Positions 8,878-18,049 are shown, counted from the first letter of the stretch. The stretch is DNA of 64,000 bases from Hyphomicrobiales bacterium (GCA_002869065.1 PKTR01000006.1:1-64000), one strand, 5' to 3'. Made by a program: numbers and translations. The notes: generated from the sequence alone by a model not told the origin.

Positions 8878-11088
8878 CTATTCCTTCGTGGTGAAGGTGG
8901 CGATGCCGCCCCAATCGCCGGGCGGCGGGGTTGCCTCAAGCGCGTCGATACGCGTGCCCATGAACGCCGCATAGCCGGCGAGCGGCAGCAATTCGTTGCC
9001 CGCGATCTCGCCGAGCGCTGTCCGCGCGTGCGCCCAATCCTGTGCCCGATAGGCGGCGAGGAAGGCGGATTGGCTCTCGGCAAGCGCGGCGAAACCCGCG
9101 CTTTCGCGCATCTCTTCGTCGCCTGCGAGCGCATAGAGCGTGACGGCTTCGGTCTTGCCCTTGGCGCGGATGCGGTCGAGTTCCAGCCAGGCGAAACCGG
9201 GCGCCTCCGCCACCGTGTCGTCGCCGGCGATCGTCGTCACGCCATAGGTCTTGGTCAGGTCTTCGAGCCGCGAGGCGATGTTCACCGTGTCGCCGATAGC
9301 GGAATAGTCGAAACGCTGCTCCGAGCCGAGATTGCCGACACAGCACGGGCCGCTGTTAAGGCCGATACCGACGGTGATCGGGTCGCCCGCGCGCCGGGTG
9401 TTCAAAGCGGCGAGCTCATCGCGCATGACAAGCGCGGCGCGGCAGGCATGGACGGCGTGGTCGGCATCGTCCATCGGCGCGTTCCAGAACGCCATCACCG
9501 CATCGCCCATATATTTGTCGATGGTGCCGCGGTTCGACAGGATGACGTCCGTCATCGGCGTCAGGAAGCCGTTGATGATCGCGGTCAGCGCCTCGGCATC
9601 GAGCCCTTCGGCGAGCGTGGTGAATCCGCGGATGTCGCAGAACAGCACCGTCAGCGGGCGGATCTCACCGCCGAGCACCAGCCGTGCGGGATCGTCGGCC
9701 AGTTCATCGACCAGATCCGGCGCAAGGTAGCGGCTGAACGCGGTTCGGATGCGTCGCCGCGCTCTTTGTTCGGAAAAGGTGACGATGCCGGTGCCGGCAA
9801 ACAGCGCGGCGAGCGTCGTGCCGATCGGGAAGGCCGGGTCGACCAGCACGCCTGAGCGCGAAAAGGCGAGCCAGCTCGCCGCGCCGAAAGTGGCAACGCC
9901 GAGCAGCGCGAGCGGTAGCGCGAAACGTACTGGCGCCGCGGCGACGAGGATGGCGGCGAGCAATGCGCCGAGTACCGCCGCGACGGTTTCCAGCCCGTCG
10001 GCCCAGTCCGGCCGCACAAGGCGGGAACCGGCGAGAATGTGCTCAATGGCCTGCGCGTGCACCTCGACACCGGCGGCAGCGGCATTGAGCGGCGTTGCAC
10101 GAAGGTCGAGCAGGCCCGCTGCGCTGGTGCCGATCAGGATGATGCGGCCGGCGATCTCGGAGGCTGGGACTTTGCCCTCGAGCAGTTTCCAGGCCGGCAG
10201 GAACCGCTCGCTTCGAAATGCGCCGTAGTGCACCACGATTGCTCCGCTGCGGTCGGTGGGAACGTCGATGGCGCCAATACGTATCGCGTTCATCCCGCTT
10301 GCCGCGCCAAAGGCGGTCTCGCCGCTGGCGTTCGAGGCGCGAAGGACATAGGTCGACGCGCCCTGCGCCACCCGGAGCGTTTCGGCGACCAGCGTCGGAA
10401 CGTAGTGGTCGCCCTGTCGCAGCACGAGAGGGACCCGCCGAACGACCTGATCACGGTCGGGGATCCAGTTGACCGCGCCAAGTCCGCGCGCGGCGTCACC
10501 AAGGATCGCAAGCGGCACGACCGCATGGCCGAAGTTCGGCACAAACGGCGCGGGATCGTCGCCGGCAATCGCGAAGCCGGCGGTCTGGCGCGGTGCTGTC
10601 GTGCTGCCGCTGTTGGCAAGGACGACCGCGAGAACGGCAGGCGCGGAACCCAGCGTCTGTGCCAGCCTCTTGTCGTTGGTGTCCTCCGGGTCGAGTACCG
10701 CATCGAGCGCGCGCCGGGCCGGGCTGTCGGGCAGCGTGGCGAGGATTTCCTCAGGCGAAGACCGGTCGGGCTCGGAAAAGACGAAGTCGAACGCGATAGC
10801 CGCGGCGCCCGCCGCCGTCAGTCGTTCGACCAGTTCGGCCACCTGGGTTCGCGGCCACGGCCATTGCCCGAGCCTGGAGAGCGACTCCTCGTCGATGTCG
10901 ACGATGCGCACTGGCGCGTCGGGCGACCACTGGCGCGGCGAAAGTCGCTGGTAGCCGTCGAAGACATCATTGGCGATGCCGCGCACAACCTCCGGCTGGG
11001 TCACCTTCAGGCCGACGGCCAGAAACGCGATGAGCGCGGCTGCGGCAAACGCGAGCAGGGTTGTCGGCGTGGGGAGGAAAGGCCGCAT
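8878..11088 (-). CDS. CHASE2-domain adenylate/guanylate cyclase
   Basis: A 736-residue membrane receptor cyclase. An N-terminal membrane helix (about residues 9-28) leads to an extracytoplasmic CHASE2 sensor domain (about 30-365; VRIVDIDEESLSRLGQWPWPR is typical). A cluster of membrane helices (about 370-450) then connects to a class III cyclase domain (about 480-660). The catalytic core looks complete: metal-binding Asp in FCDIRGFT, DKYMGDAVMAFW with substrate-binding Lys and second metal Asp, and the NIASRLE Asn/Arg pair. YSAIGDT near the base pocket favours ATP, but specificity is inferred. It begins 21 bases after the beta-barrel gene and shares its transcript; a FecR gene is divergent. 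The CHASE2 ligand is unknown. Confidence 0.93.
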   Translation of the reverse strand: MRPFLPTPTTLLAFAAAALIAFLAVGLKVTQPEVVRGIANDVFDGYQRLSPRQWSPDAPVRIVDIDEESLSRLGQWPWPRTQVAELVERLTAAGAAAIAFDFVFSEPDRSSPEEILATLPDSPARRALDAVLDPEDTNDKRLAQTLGSAPAVLAVVLANSGSTTAPRQTAGFAIAGDDPAPFVPNFGHAVVPLAILGDAARGLGAVNWIPDRDQVVRRVPLVLRQGDHYVPTLVAETLRVAQGASTYVLRASNASGETAFGAASGMNAIRIGAIDVPTDRSGAIVVHYGAFRSERFLPAWKLLEGKVPASEIAGRIILIGTSAAGLLDLRATPLNAAAAGVEVHAQAIEHILAGSRLVRPDWADGLETVAAVLGALLAAILVAAAPVRFALPLALLGVATFGAASWLAFSRSGVLVDPAFPIGTTLAALFAGTGIVTFSEQRARRRIRTAFSRYLAPDLVDELADDPARLVLGGEIRPLTVLFCDIRGFTTLAEGLDAEALTAIINGFLTPMTDVILSNRGTIDKYMGDAVMAFWNAPMDDADHAVHACRAALVMRDELAALNTRRAGDPITVGIGLNSGPCCVGNLGSEQRFDYSAIGDTVNIASRLEDLTKTYGVTTIAGDDTVAEAPGFAWLELDRIRAKGKTEAVTLYALAGDEEMRESAGFAALAESQSAFLAAYRAQDWAHARTALGEIAGNELLPLAGYAAFMGTRIDALEATPPPGDWGGIATFTTKE

Positions 11089-11109
11089 CCCGCGCCTGTC
11101 GGTACCGAC

Positions 11110-12255
11110 CTAGAACCGCGCCTGGATGCGCGCGGTCACGGCGTGGTTGTCGAAGTCGCGCGTCGGGTCGTTCGAGTTCTGGTGCTCGAAGCGGTAGTCG
11201 ACGCGGATATCGACATTCTCGGCGATCAGGTCATGCAGCACCGCCGTCGCGCCGGGCGCGAAATAGGTGTCCTCGCGATCCGGTCCGGCAAAGAAGGCCG
11301 GCGTCTTGTACCAGCGCTGCGCGAAGGTCACGGTCGGCCCGGCATAGAGCCAGTCGGTGAACGGCACGGTGTAGGCAAGCGTTGCGCCGGCCTCGACATA
11401 GCGCCCCGGCTCCAGTGTCGAAACGAGCAGCACGCCCGGGCGGACGTCGATGTCGCTCCAGCGCAGCTTCGGGCTGAGCACCAGCGCGTCGCCCTCGGCG
11501 ATCACGCTGTCGGCGGCGAAGCGCCCGCGCAGATCGATGATGAACCCGTCGTCGGACACCCAGCGGCTGGTGTAGTCGCGCCACACCGTGCGAAGTTCGA
11601 CCGACTGCAGCGCGCCGCCATAGCGGCCTTCCAGCGTGAACGAGGCGCCGACCTCGCCGTAGAAGCCGTCGCCGTCGAGCACCGAATAGCCGCCGACCAG
11701 CGCCGGCCGCAAGACGACGACATTGCCGAGCGGGACGAGCGGGCCGATGCCGGCCGAAAGAACCGCCTGGTTGAGCTGGTTGGTGTCGCCATAAAGGCGG
11801 CCGTACAGACCGGCTTCCGTACGCCAGCGCATCGAACCGAGCCGGCGCTCGTCGCGCACCGAGACGGCGGCAAAGGCGCTTCCGTCCTCATCCTCGAAGG
11901 GCGAGGGGAACTGGCGCGCATTGCTGTCGTAGCCGAACCCGAACTCGGCGAAGAATTGCGTCGTCTCGGGCTCGATCAGCCGGCGCACGCGCACCAGAGC
12001 GGCGGAAGCTTCCGGGTGATCGGGATCGGCGGCGAGCACACGCTCATAAGCGGCCAGCGCCTTGCGGTATTCGCCGCGGTCTTCGGCACGCTGGGCGTAG
12101 GCGAGATTGACCGCCGGATCGTCCGGCGTGGCAAGCACCTGCGAAAAGAACGGATCGACCCCGCCGCCGGCGGCGACGGCGCTGCCGGCCCCGAATGTGA
12201 GCGCGGCGAGCGAAACGGCAATCGCGGCCGCCGATGCGGTCAGGACCGATGTCAT
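11110..12255 (-). CDS. TPR-containing outer-membrane beta-barrel protein
   Basis: I chose the ATG at 12255 (381 residues) because it begins a clean signal peptide (TSVLTASAAAIAVSLAALTF...AVAA). An in-frame ATG at 12303 would add 16 residues. After the signal comes a short TPR segment (NLAYAQRAEDRGEYRKALAAYERVLAADPDHPEASAALVRV). The rest is alternating aromatic/polar beta strands that end in the outer-membrane-type terminal phenylalanine (ARIQARF). The layout recalls surface-lipoprotein assembly modifiers (TPR plus 14-strand barrel), but I cannot establish that function. It lies just upstream of, and probably in an operon with, the CHASE2 cyclase. Confidence 0.82.
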   Translation of the reverse strand: MTSVLTASAAAIAVSLAALTFGAGSAVAAGGGVDPFFSQVLATPDDPAVNLAYAQRAEDRGEYRKALAAYERVLAADPDHPEASAALVRVRRLIEPETTQFFAEFGFGYDSNARQFPSPFEDEDGSAFAAVSVRDERRLGSMRWRTEAGLYGRLYGDTNQLNQAVLSAGIGPLVPLGNVVVLRPALVGGYSVLDGDGFYGEVGASFTLEGRYGGALQSVELRTVWRDYTSRWVSDDGFIIDLRGRFAADSVIAEGDALVLSPKLRWSDIDVRPGVLLVSTLEPGRYVEAGATLAYTVPFTDWLYAGPTVTFAQRWYKTPAFFAGPDREDTYFAPGATAVLHDLIAENVDIRVDYRFEHQNSNDPTRDFDNHAVTARIQARF

Positions 12256-12436
12256 CCTTGCCAAACCCTGTTGTCGGGCCTCGGTTTGGGCGGGTTCAAA
12301 CAATCGCTGCCCGCTTCCGACGCCGCAAAGTGTCGTAATTCTGTCGGCCCGAAGGTATCAGACGGGGCCCTTCACGCAACGCATTGCCGCCATTTTTTTC
12401 CCCTTGTGTCCTTTTCATCGCGCCTGTCGTTGAAAT

Positions 12437-12461
12437 CACACCTTTGCCCCGGGCAGGTGTG
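12437..12461. promoter_or_regulatory. Imperfect palindrome upstream of the FecR gene
   Basis: CACACC and TGCCC on the left mirror GGGCA and GGTGTG on the right, around a central C, with a TT bulge. It sits in the 309-bp divergent gap between the beta-barrel gene and the FecR gene, so it could be a shared operator. There is no second copy to support it. Confidence 0.35.
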
Positions 12462-12564
12462 TACAAGTTTTCTAAGGGCGGGCGATTTCCTTGCCTTCGC
12501 CGATGCTCTAGGATCGCGGCGAAACCGGATCGGAGCGAAAAAAGGCATGCGACGGGAGCACGGC

Positions 12565-13338
12565 ATGAAACGATCATGGTCCTTGAAAGTGGTTGGGGCG
12601 GCGCTCGCGGGCACGCTGCTGGCCACCGGCGTGTCGTATACGGCAAGCGCGGCCGACCGGGTCGGCGTCGCCGCTGCCGTGCGCAAGGACGTCTCCGGCC
12701 AACTCGGCGGTGCGCCGCGCGCGCTCGCCTCCGGCGACTCGGTGTTTCGCAACGAACGGGTCAGCACCGGCGTCGACAGCTCCGCGCAGCTGATGTTCCT
12801 CGACGAGACGAACCTGTCCATTGGCCCGTCGTCGCAGGTGGTCCTCGACCGCTTCGTCTACAATCCCGACGGCACCGTCAGCGATCTTGGCCTCAACGCC
12901 ACCAAGGGCGCCTTCCGTTTCATTTCCGGCTCGTCGCGGCCGCAGAACTACAACATCAACACGCCGGTCGCGACGATCGGCGTGCGCGGCACCATCCTCG
13001 ACATCATCGTGGAAGCAAGCCGCGCGATCGTCATTCTCGTCGAAGGTGCGAGCGACGTGTGCGTTGGCGGTTCCTGCACCGGCCTCGTCAAACCCGGCAG
13101 CTATGTCACCGTTCATGCTGGCGGCCGGGTCGAGGGCCCGCGCACCTGGGACGGGTCGCTGCGCCGGATTCTCGGCCGCACGTCCTTCCCGCTCTATGGC
13201 AACCGTCTCGACGGCGATCTGACCGATCCGGTGGCGCCCGATGACAATCGCTCGATTGTCGACGAGGTCGAGGCGCGTCACCACTACGATTTCTACCGGA
13301 ACTATTTCGACTATCCGCAGCGCTATCGCACGCGCTGA
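12565..13338 (+). CDS. Secreted FecR-domain protein
   Basis: The ATG at 12565 has GGGAG six bases upstream and opens a signal peptide (KRSWSLKVVGAALAGTLLATG, cleavage near ASA-AD), giving 257 residues. An in-frame ATG at 12547 lacks this spacing. The mature part carries a FecR fold at about residues 55-150 (STGVDSSAQLMFLDETNLSIGP, ATIGVRGTI). The C-terminus is basic and aromatic (YDFYRNYFDYPQRYRTR). Unlike classical FecR it has no cytoplasmic anti-sigma segment or transmembrane helix, and no sigma factor is nearby. It is therefore a free periplasmic or surface FecR protein, probably partnering the divergent CHASE2 cyclase and beta-barrel protein. Confidence 0.88.
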   Translation: MKRSWSLKVVGAALAGTLLATGVSYTASAADRVGVAAAVRKDVSGQLGGAPRALASGDSVFRNERVSTGVDSSAQLMFLDETNLSIGPSSQVVLDRFVYNPDGTVSDLGLNATKGAFRFISGSSRPQNYNINTPVATIGVRGTILDIIVEASRAIVILVEGASDVCVGGSCTGLVKPGSYVTVHAGGRVEGPRTWDGSLRRILGRTSFPLYGNRLDGDLTDPVAPDDNRSIVDEVEARHHYDFYRNYFDYPQRYRTR

Positions 13339-13466
13339 CGCATGCTCCCGCGCGGCGCGGCCCGGCGACCGCCTCGTTTGGGGCCGGTCGAAAGGCGCGC
13401 TGCTCACCATGAATAACCGACAGCCGGGACGATAAAACGCCCGCAGCGAGAACCGGAGGACACAAC

Positions 13467-14633
13467 ATGACCGCAGCGATTGTCGGCTGGGCCCATTCGA
13501 AATTCGGCCGCCTCAGCGACGAGACCGTCGAAAGCCTGATCGTTTCCGCCGCCACCGAGGCGGTGCGCGATGCCGGGCTCGAGCCGGGCGATATCGACGA
13601 GATCGTGCTTGGTCATTTCAACGCCGGTTTCAGTGCTCAGGACTTCACTGCAAGCCTCGTTCTGCAGGCCGACCCGGCGTTCCGCTTCAAGCCGGCGCTG
13701 CGTGTCGAGAACGCCTGCGCGACCGGCTCGGCGGCCGTTCATCAGGGCATCACCACGATCCGCGCCGGCAAGGCCCGCTTCGTGCTCGTCGTCGGCGTCG
13801 AGCAGATGACGACGACGCCGGGACCGGAAATCGGCAAGAACCTTCTGAAGGCGTCCTATCTGCCTGAAGACGGCGACACGCCCGCCGGCTTTGCCGGTGT
13901 GTTTGGCAAGATCGCCCATCTCTATTTCCAGAAATACGGCGACCAGAGCGAAGCGCTCGCCCGCATCGCGGCCAAGAACCACAAGAACGGCGTCAACAAT
14001 CCGTACGCCCAGATGCAGAAGGACCTCGGCTTCGACTTCTGCTTCGCCGAGTCGGAAAAGAACCCCTTCGTCGCCGGGCCGCTGAAGCGCACCGACTGCT
14101 CGCTGGTGTCGGATGGCGCCGCGGCGCTGGTGCTGACCGATCCGACGACGGCGCTCGGCATGAAGAAAGCGGTGGCCTTCCGCGCCGCCGCCCATGTGCA
14201 GGACTACCTGCCGATGTCGAAGCGCGACATCCTGAAATATGACGGCTGCAATGTCGCCTGGGCGAAGGCGCTGGCGGGCGCCGGCGTCACCCTCGACGAC
14301 CTTTCCTTCGTCGAGACCCACGACTGCTTCACGATCGCCGAACTGATCGAATACGAGGCGATGGGCCTTGCACCGGAAGGCGAGGGCGCCCGCGCGATCC
14401 TCGAAGGCTGGACCGAGATGGACGGCAAGCTGCCGATCAACCCGTCGGGCGGCCTGAAGTCGAAGGGCCATCCGATCGGCGCGACCGGCGTTTCCATGCA
14501 TGTGCTGACCGCCATGCAGCTGACCGGCACCGCCGGCGGCATGCAGGTCAAGGATGCGAGCCTCGGCGGCATCTTCAACATGGGTGGCGCCGCGGTCGCA
14601 AACTATGTGTCGATCCTGCAGCCGATGAAGTAA
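13467..14633 (+). CDS. Thiolase / acetyl-CoA acetyltransferase (SCP-x-like)
   Basis: A 388-residue condensing enzyme. The nucleophile Cys84 lies in ENACATGSAA. The HDCFT motif (around 286) and the final KGHPIGATG histidine (around 335) complete the pattern of SCP2/SCP-x-type thiolases, in which the usual second catalytic cysteine near the C-terminus is absent. It catalyses thiolytic cleavage or Claisen condensation of acyl-CoA; the substrate chain is unknown. GGAGG is 7 bases before the ATG. The gene stands alone: no DUF35/OB-fold partner, which often accompanies such thiolases, is adjacent. Confidence 0.88.
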   Translation: MTAAIVGWAHSKFGRLSDETVESLIVSAATEAVRDAGLEPGDIDEIVLGHFNAGFSAQDFTASLVLQADPAFRFKPALRVENACATGSAAVHQGITTIRAGKARFVLVVGVEQMTTTPGPEIGKNLLKASYLPEDGDTPAGFAGVFGKIAHLYFQKYGDQSEALARIAAKNHKNGVNNPYAQMQKDLGFDFCFAESEKNPFVAGPLKRTDCSLVSDGAAALVLTDPTTALGMKKAVAFRAAAHVQDYLPMSKRDILKYDGCNVAWAKALAGAGVTLDDLSFVETHDCFTIAELIEYEAMGLAPEGEGARAILEGWTEMDGKLPINPSGGLKSKGHPIGATGVSMHVLTAMQLTGTAGGMQVKDASLGGIFNMGGAAVANYVSILQPMK

Positions 14634-14659
14634 CGCGGCAGAGCCGAAAAGTTCGCGGC

Positions 14660-14683
14660 GGGGACTGGTGTGATCCGGTCCCC
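14660..14683 (+). terminator. Terminator-like hairpin after the thiolase gene
   Basis: GGGGACTGG pairs with CCGGTCCCC (9 bp, one G-U) around TGTGAT. A T-rich but imperfect tail (GTTGTCGTTT) follows, so termination is plausible rather than certain. Confidence 0.6.
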
Positions 14684-14840
14684 GTTGTCGTTTGGCGTGA
14701 ACCGCACCTTGAAAAGCTCCGGTCCTCACCGCACATCTCCGCAGATGGTGCCGGCGTATTGCGATGCAATCGCGCTGGCGCCGCCATTCACCCGCTGCAT
14801 CGCCGGTGAGCCGTTTTTCGCCCCTCGGGAGACCGTTTGA

Positions 14841-15764
14841 GTGCTGATTGATGTCGTCCTGCTGGTGGTGGGGCTCGTGCTTTTGTTCGCGGGCGGCGAG
14901 GGGCTCGTGCGCGGTGCCGTATCGCTTGCCAACCGGCTGCATCTGTCGCCGCTCGTCATCGGCCTGACCGTCGTCGGCTTCGGCACCTCGACGCCGGAAC
15001 TGCTGGTCTCATTGAAGGCGGCGATGCACGGTTCGCCCGATATCGCCATCGGTAATGTCGTTGGCTCCAACACGGCCAATATCCTGCTGATTCTTGGCAT
15101 TGCCGCGCTGATTTCGCCGATGGTCGTGCGGGTGTCCGGGCTTGCCCGCGATCTCGCCGTCATGACGCTTGCCGCCGCCGCCGCCCTTGCATTCGGTTTC
15201 CTCGGCGGAGTTGAGAGGATCGGCGGCGCGCTGATGTTTGCCGCCCTTGTCGTCTATCTCGCCTATGCCGCGATCGCCGGCCGTCGCGACGGCGTTCCCG
15301 TCGCCGACCTGCCGATCCAGCTCACCGGCTGGAAGGAGGCGCTGCTGATCGTCGGCGGGTTGGCCGCGCTCATGTTCGGCGCCGACACGCTGGTGAATTC
15401 GGCGACGCGCATCGCCCGTGACTTCGGCGTTTCGGAAGCGGTCATCGGTCTGACCATCGTCGCCATCGGCACCAGCCTGCCGGAACTGGCGACATCGATT
15501 GTTGCCGCCCTGCGGCGCCATTCGGAAGTGGCGATCGGCAACGTCGTCGGTTCCAACATTTTCAATATTTTCGGTATTCTTGGCGTGACCGCGATGGTCA
15601 AGCCGGTGCAGATCGCCCCGGAGATCGCCCGCTTCGATATCCCGCTGATGCTCGGCCTGTCGCTGGCGCTTGCCGTGCTCATGCTGGCCTTTGGCCGGAT
15701 CAGTCGCCTGATCGGCGCGGTTTTCCTCGCCGCCTACGCGGCCTATGTGGCGTTCCTTTTCTGA
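14841..15764 (+). CDS. Calcium/sodium antiporter (CaCA family, YrbG-like)
   Basis: A 307-residue inner-membrane exchanger starting at GTG, with CGGGAGA 8 bases upstream. It has the two inverted alpha-repeats of the family. Repeat one carries GFGTSTPELLVS and GNVVGSNTANI; repeat two carries AIGTSLPELATS and GNVVGSNIFNI. The acidic residues in the TPEL/LPEL motifs are the ion-coordinating ones. About ten hydrophobic helices are visible. It exchanges Ca2+ for Na+ or H+; the direction in this organism is inferred from the family only. Confidence 0.94.
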   Translation: MLIDVVLLVVGLVLLFAGGEGLVRGAVSLANRLHLSPLVIGLTVVGFGTSTPELLVSLKAAMHGSPDIAIGNVVGSNTANILLILGIAALISPMVVRVSGLARDLAVMTLAAAAALAFGFLGGVERIGGALMFAALVVYLAYAAIAGRRDGVPVADLPIQLTGWKEALLIVGGLAALMFGADTLVNSATRIARDFGVSEAVIGLTIVAIGTSLPELATSIVAALRRHSEVAIGNVVGSNIFNIFGILGVTAMVKPVQIAPEIARFDIPLMLGLSLALAVLMLAFGRISRLIGAVFLAAYAAYVAFLF

Positions 15765-15840
15765 CGAGCCTTGAACCGTCCTCGTCGTTCGGGCATCACC
15801 TCGGCAAGGCACGACAGGCCCACTGTGCGGAGGATGCCCG

Positions 15841-16473
15841 ATGACCACGCCCGAAAAGCCGTCCCGCGAACCCGTCAGCATCGACGCGACCGAGAATCTT
15901 TTCTCCGGGTTCCTCCGCCTCGACCGGCTGACCGTCAGCCATGACACGCGCGACGGACGGCGGCTGACCGTGGAGCGCCTCATCCATGATCATGGCAATG
16001 CGGTCGCGGTTTTGCCCGTCGATCCGCGCCGCCGCACCGTGTTGCTGGTGCGTCAGCTTCGCATGCCGGTCTACCTCAATCCCGCCGACGCGCCGGGCGC
16101 CGAGGGCGGCATGCTCGTCGAAGCCTGCGCCGGTCTCATCGATGGCGATGGCGAGGGGGCGGCGGCGACCGCCGAGCGCGAGGCGATCGAGGAACTCGGA
16201 TACCGCATCCACGATCTGACCAAGGTCGCCGAGGTCTACATGTCGCCGGGCGCGGTCACCGAGCGGGTGACCTATTTCCTCGCAACCTATGACGGCGACG
16301 ATGACCGCGTCGCCGATGGTGGCGGCCTGCATCACGAAGGCGAGGATATCGAGGTGCTCGAATGGTCCTGCGACGAGCTGCGCAGGGCGCTCGGGGAAGG
16401 CCGCGTGCACGACGGCAAGCTGGTCGTCCTCGCCCAGGCGCTGCAATTGGCGCACCCCCATCTTTTCGCGTGA
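15841..16473 (+). CDS. Nudix hydrolase (ADP-ribose / GDP-mannose pyrophosphatase type)
   Basis: A 210-residue protein with a Nudix box GLIDGDGEGAAATAEREAIEELG at about residues 99-121. The REAIEELG core is perfect; the first loop is one residue longer than G-x5-E. Upstream VRQLRMPVYL and the acidic VEACAGLIDG resemble the NudF/NudK group that hydrolyses nucleotide sugars. Downstream YMSPGAVTERVTYFLA is typical of the same group. GGAGGA lies 7 bases before the ATG. The exact substrate cannot be assigned. Confidence 0.88.
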   Translation: MTTPEKPSREPVSIDATENLFSGFLRLDRLTVSHDTRDGRRLTVERLIHDHGNAVAVLPVDPRRRTVLLVRQLRMPVYLNPADAPGAEGGMLVEACAGLIDGDGEGAAATAEREAIEELGYRIHDLTKVAEVYMSPGAVTERVTYFLATYDGDDDRVADGGGLHHEGEDIEVLEWSCDELRRALGEGRVHDGKLVVLAQALQLAHPHLFA

Positions 16474-16571
16474 GTTTTGCCGGCTTTCCTGAGAGAATCG
16501 GCGACAATGAATGAGGGGTTCCGGCGGTTCGCCGCCGCGCTCCGGGGGAATGCTGGGGAACGGAATACGAT

Positions 16572-17156
16572 ATGCGGATTGAATCCATGACCGGCGATGC
16601 GCTGGCCGCGGCGCTTGGTGACCTCGCGCGGCTTCGCATCGCTGTCTTTCGCGAATGGCCTTATCTCTATGATGGCGATCTCGACTACGAGGCGGGCTAT
16701 CTCCAACGGCTCGCGGAAGGCGAGGGCAGCGTCATCGTCGGCGCCTTCGATGGCGACGCGCTGGTCGGAGCCGCGACGGGCGCGCCGCTCGCCACCCAGC
16801 ACGACGCCTTTGTGCAGCCGGTCGCGGGCAGCGGAGCGCCGATCGATCAGACGTTCTATTTCGCCGAGTCCGTTCTGCTGCCGGACTATCGTGGTCGCGG
16901 TATCGGCAACGCCTTTTTCGATGCCCGTGAAGCGCACGCCCGTTCGCTCGGTTTCGATCGTGCGGTGTTCTGTTCCGTGGCCCGCCCGAGCGACCACCCC
17001 GAAAAGCCTGAGGACTATCGCCCGCTCACCGGCTTCTGGAAGAAGCGCGGCTACCGTCCGCTTGCCGGCGTCGTCGGCCATTTCTCGTGGAAGGATGTCG
17101 GCAGCGAGAAGGAAACAGAAAAGCCGATGCAGTTCTGGATCGGGCATCTGGTATGA
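16572..17156 (+). CDS. GNAT-family N-acetyltransferase
   Basis: A 194-residue acetyltransferase. The acetyl-CoA pyrophosphate loop is LPDYRGRGIGNAFFD, near residues 103-117. The C-terminal part has FWKKRGYRP before the last strands. Its stop overlaps the start of the next gene (ATGA at 17153-17156), which indicates translational coupling with a C-N hydrolase. In other bacteria the same two domains occur fused in one polypeptide, so the pair probably acts on a common substrate, but that substrate is unknown. Confidence 0.88.
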   Translation: MRIESMTGDALAAALGDLARLRIAVFREWPYLYDGDLDYEAGYLQRLAEGEGSVIVGAFDGDALVGAATGAPLATQHDAFVQPVAGSGAPIDQTFYFAESVLLPDYRGRGIGNAFFDAREAHARSLGFDRAVFCSVARPSDHPEKPEDYRPLTGFWKKRGYRPLAGVVGHFSWKDVGSEKETEKPMQFWIGHLV

Positions 17157-18049
17157 GCCGCTCTCTCGTCGTCGCCACCGCGCAATACCCGATCGACTGG
17201 CTCGATTCCTTCGCTGCCTATGAGGAGAAGATCGCCGATTGGGTGGTCGGGGCGGTCGATGACGGGGCGGAGCTGCTCGTCTTCCCTGAATACGGCGCGA
17301 TGGAGCTGGCAAGCCTCGCAGGCGCCGAGATCGCCGGCGACCTCGCCGGCTCGCTCAACGCCGTTAGCGGTTTTCTCGAGGAATCCGACCGGCTGCACGA
17401 GGTGATGGCGCGCATTCATGGCGTTCACATTCTGGCCGCCACCGGCCCGCGCCGCGCCAAGTCCGGGCGCATCACCAACGAAGCCAAGCTTTTCGCCCCG
17501 AACGGGGAAATCGGCGTTCAGCCGAAACAGATCATGACGCCGTTCGAGAGCGATTGGGGGGTGGTTGGTGTGCCCGGTCTCAAGGTCTTTGACATCGGCA
17601 AGGCGAAGATTGGCATCTCGATCTGCTACGATATCGAGTTCCCGTTGATCGCCCGCGCGCTTGCGATGGCCGGTGCCGAGGTGATCCTTGCTCCGAGCAA
17701 CACCGAAACCAAGGCCGGCGCCTGGCGGGTACGCACCGGCGCGCGGGCTCGCGCGCTCGAAAACCAGTGCTGGACGGTGGTCTCCCCGACGGTCGGCAAG
17801 GCCGACTGGTCACCGGTCGTCGACCTCAATCACGGCCGTGCCGGCATCTACGGTCCGCCCGACCGCTATTTCCCCGAAAGCGGCATTCTGGTCGAAGGGG
17901 AGTGGGACGACCCGACCTGGGTGATCGGCGAGCTCAACCTCGATCTCGTTCGCCAGGTGCGCGCCCACGGCAATGTCCGCACCTTCCGTGATTGGACGCA
18001 GCAGCAGGGCCTCGGCGATCTGCCTCAGGTGGACGTGGTCGAGCTGTAG
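17153..18049 (+). CDS. Carbon-nitrogen hydrolase (nitrilase superfamily)
   Basis: A 298-residue amidase-type hydrolase with the catalytic triad visible: Glu46 (FPEYGAMEL), Lys125 (PKQIMTPFE) and Cys158 (ISICYDIEFP). A further conserved stretch is ARALENQCW. It cleaves a non-peptide C-N bond of an amide; the substrate is not apparent. The start ATG overlaps the stop of the acetyltransferase gene, and the two form a coupled unit. A pair of REP-like palindromes follows. Confidence 0.9.
   Translation: MSRSLVVATAQYPIDWLDSFAAYEEKIADWVVGAVDDGAELLVFPEYGAMELASLAGAEIAGDLAGSLNAVSGFLEESDRLHEVMARIHGVHILAATGPRRAKSGRITNEAKLFAPNGEIGVQPKQIMTPFESDWGVVGVPGLKVFDIGKAKIGISICYDIEFPLIARALAMAGAEVILAPSNTETKAGAWRVRTGARARALENQCWTVVSPTVGKADWSPVVDLNHGRAGIYGPPDRYFPESGILVEGEWDDPTWVIGELNLDLVRQVRAHGNVRTFRDWTQQQGLGDLPQVDVVEL

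Noticed and set aside
10039-12564. Long plus-strand extension upstream of the FecR protein
   Set aside because: It runs antisense through the cyclase and beta-barrel genes, which have clear domains. The FecR start at 12565 has a ribosome site and a signal peptide.
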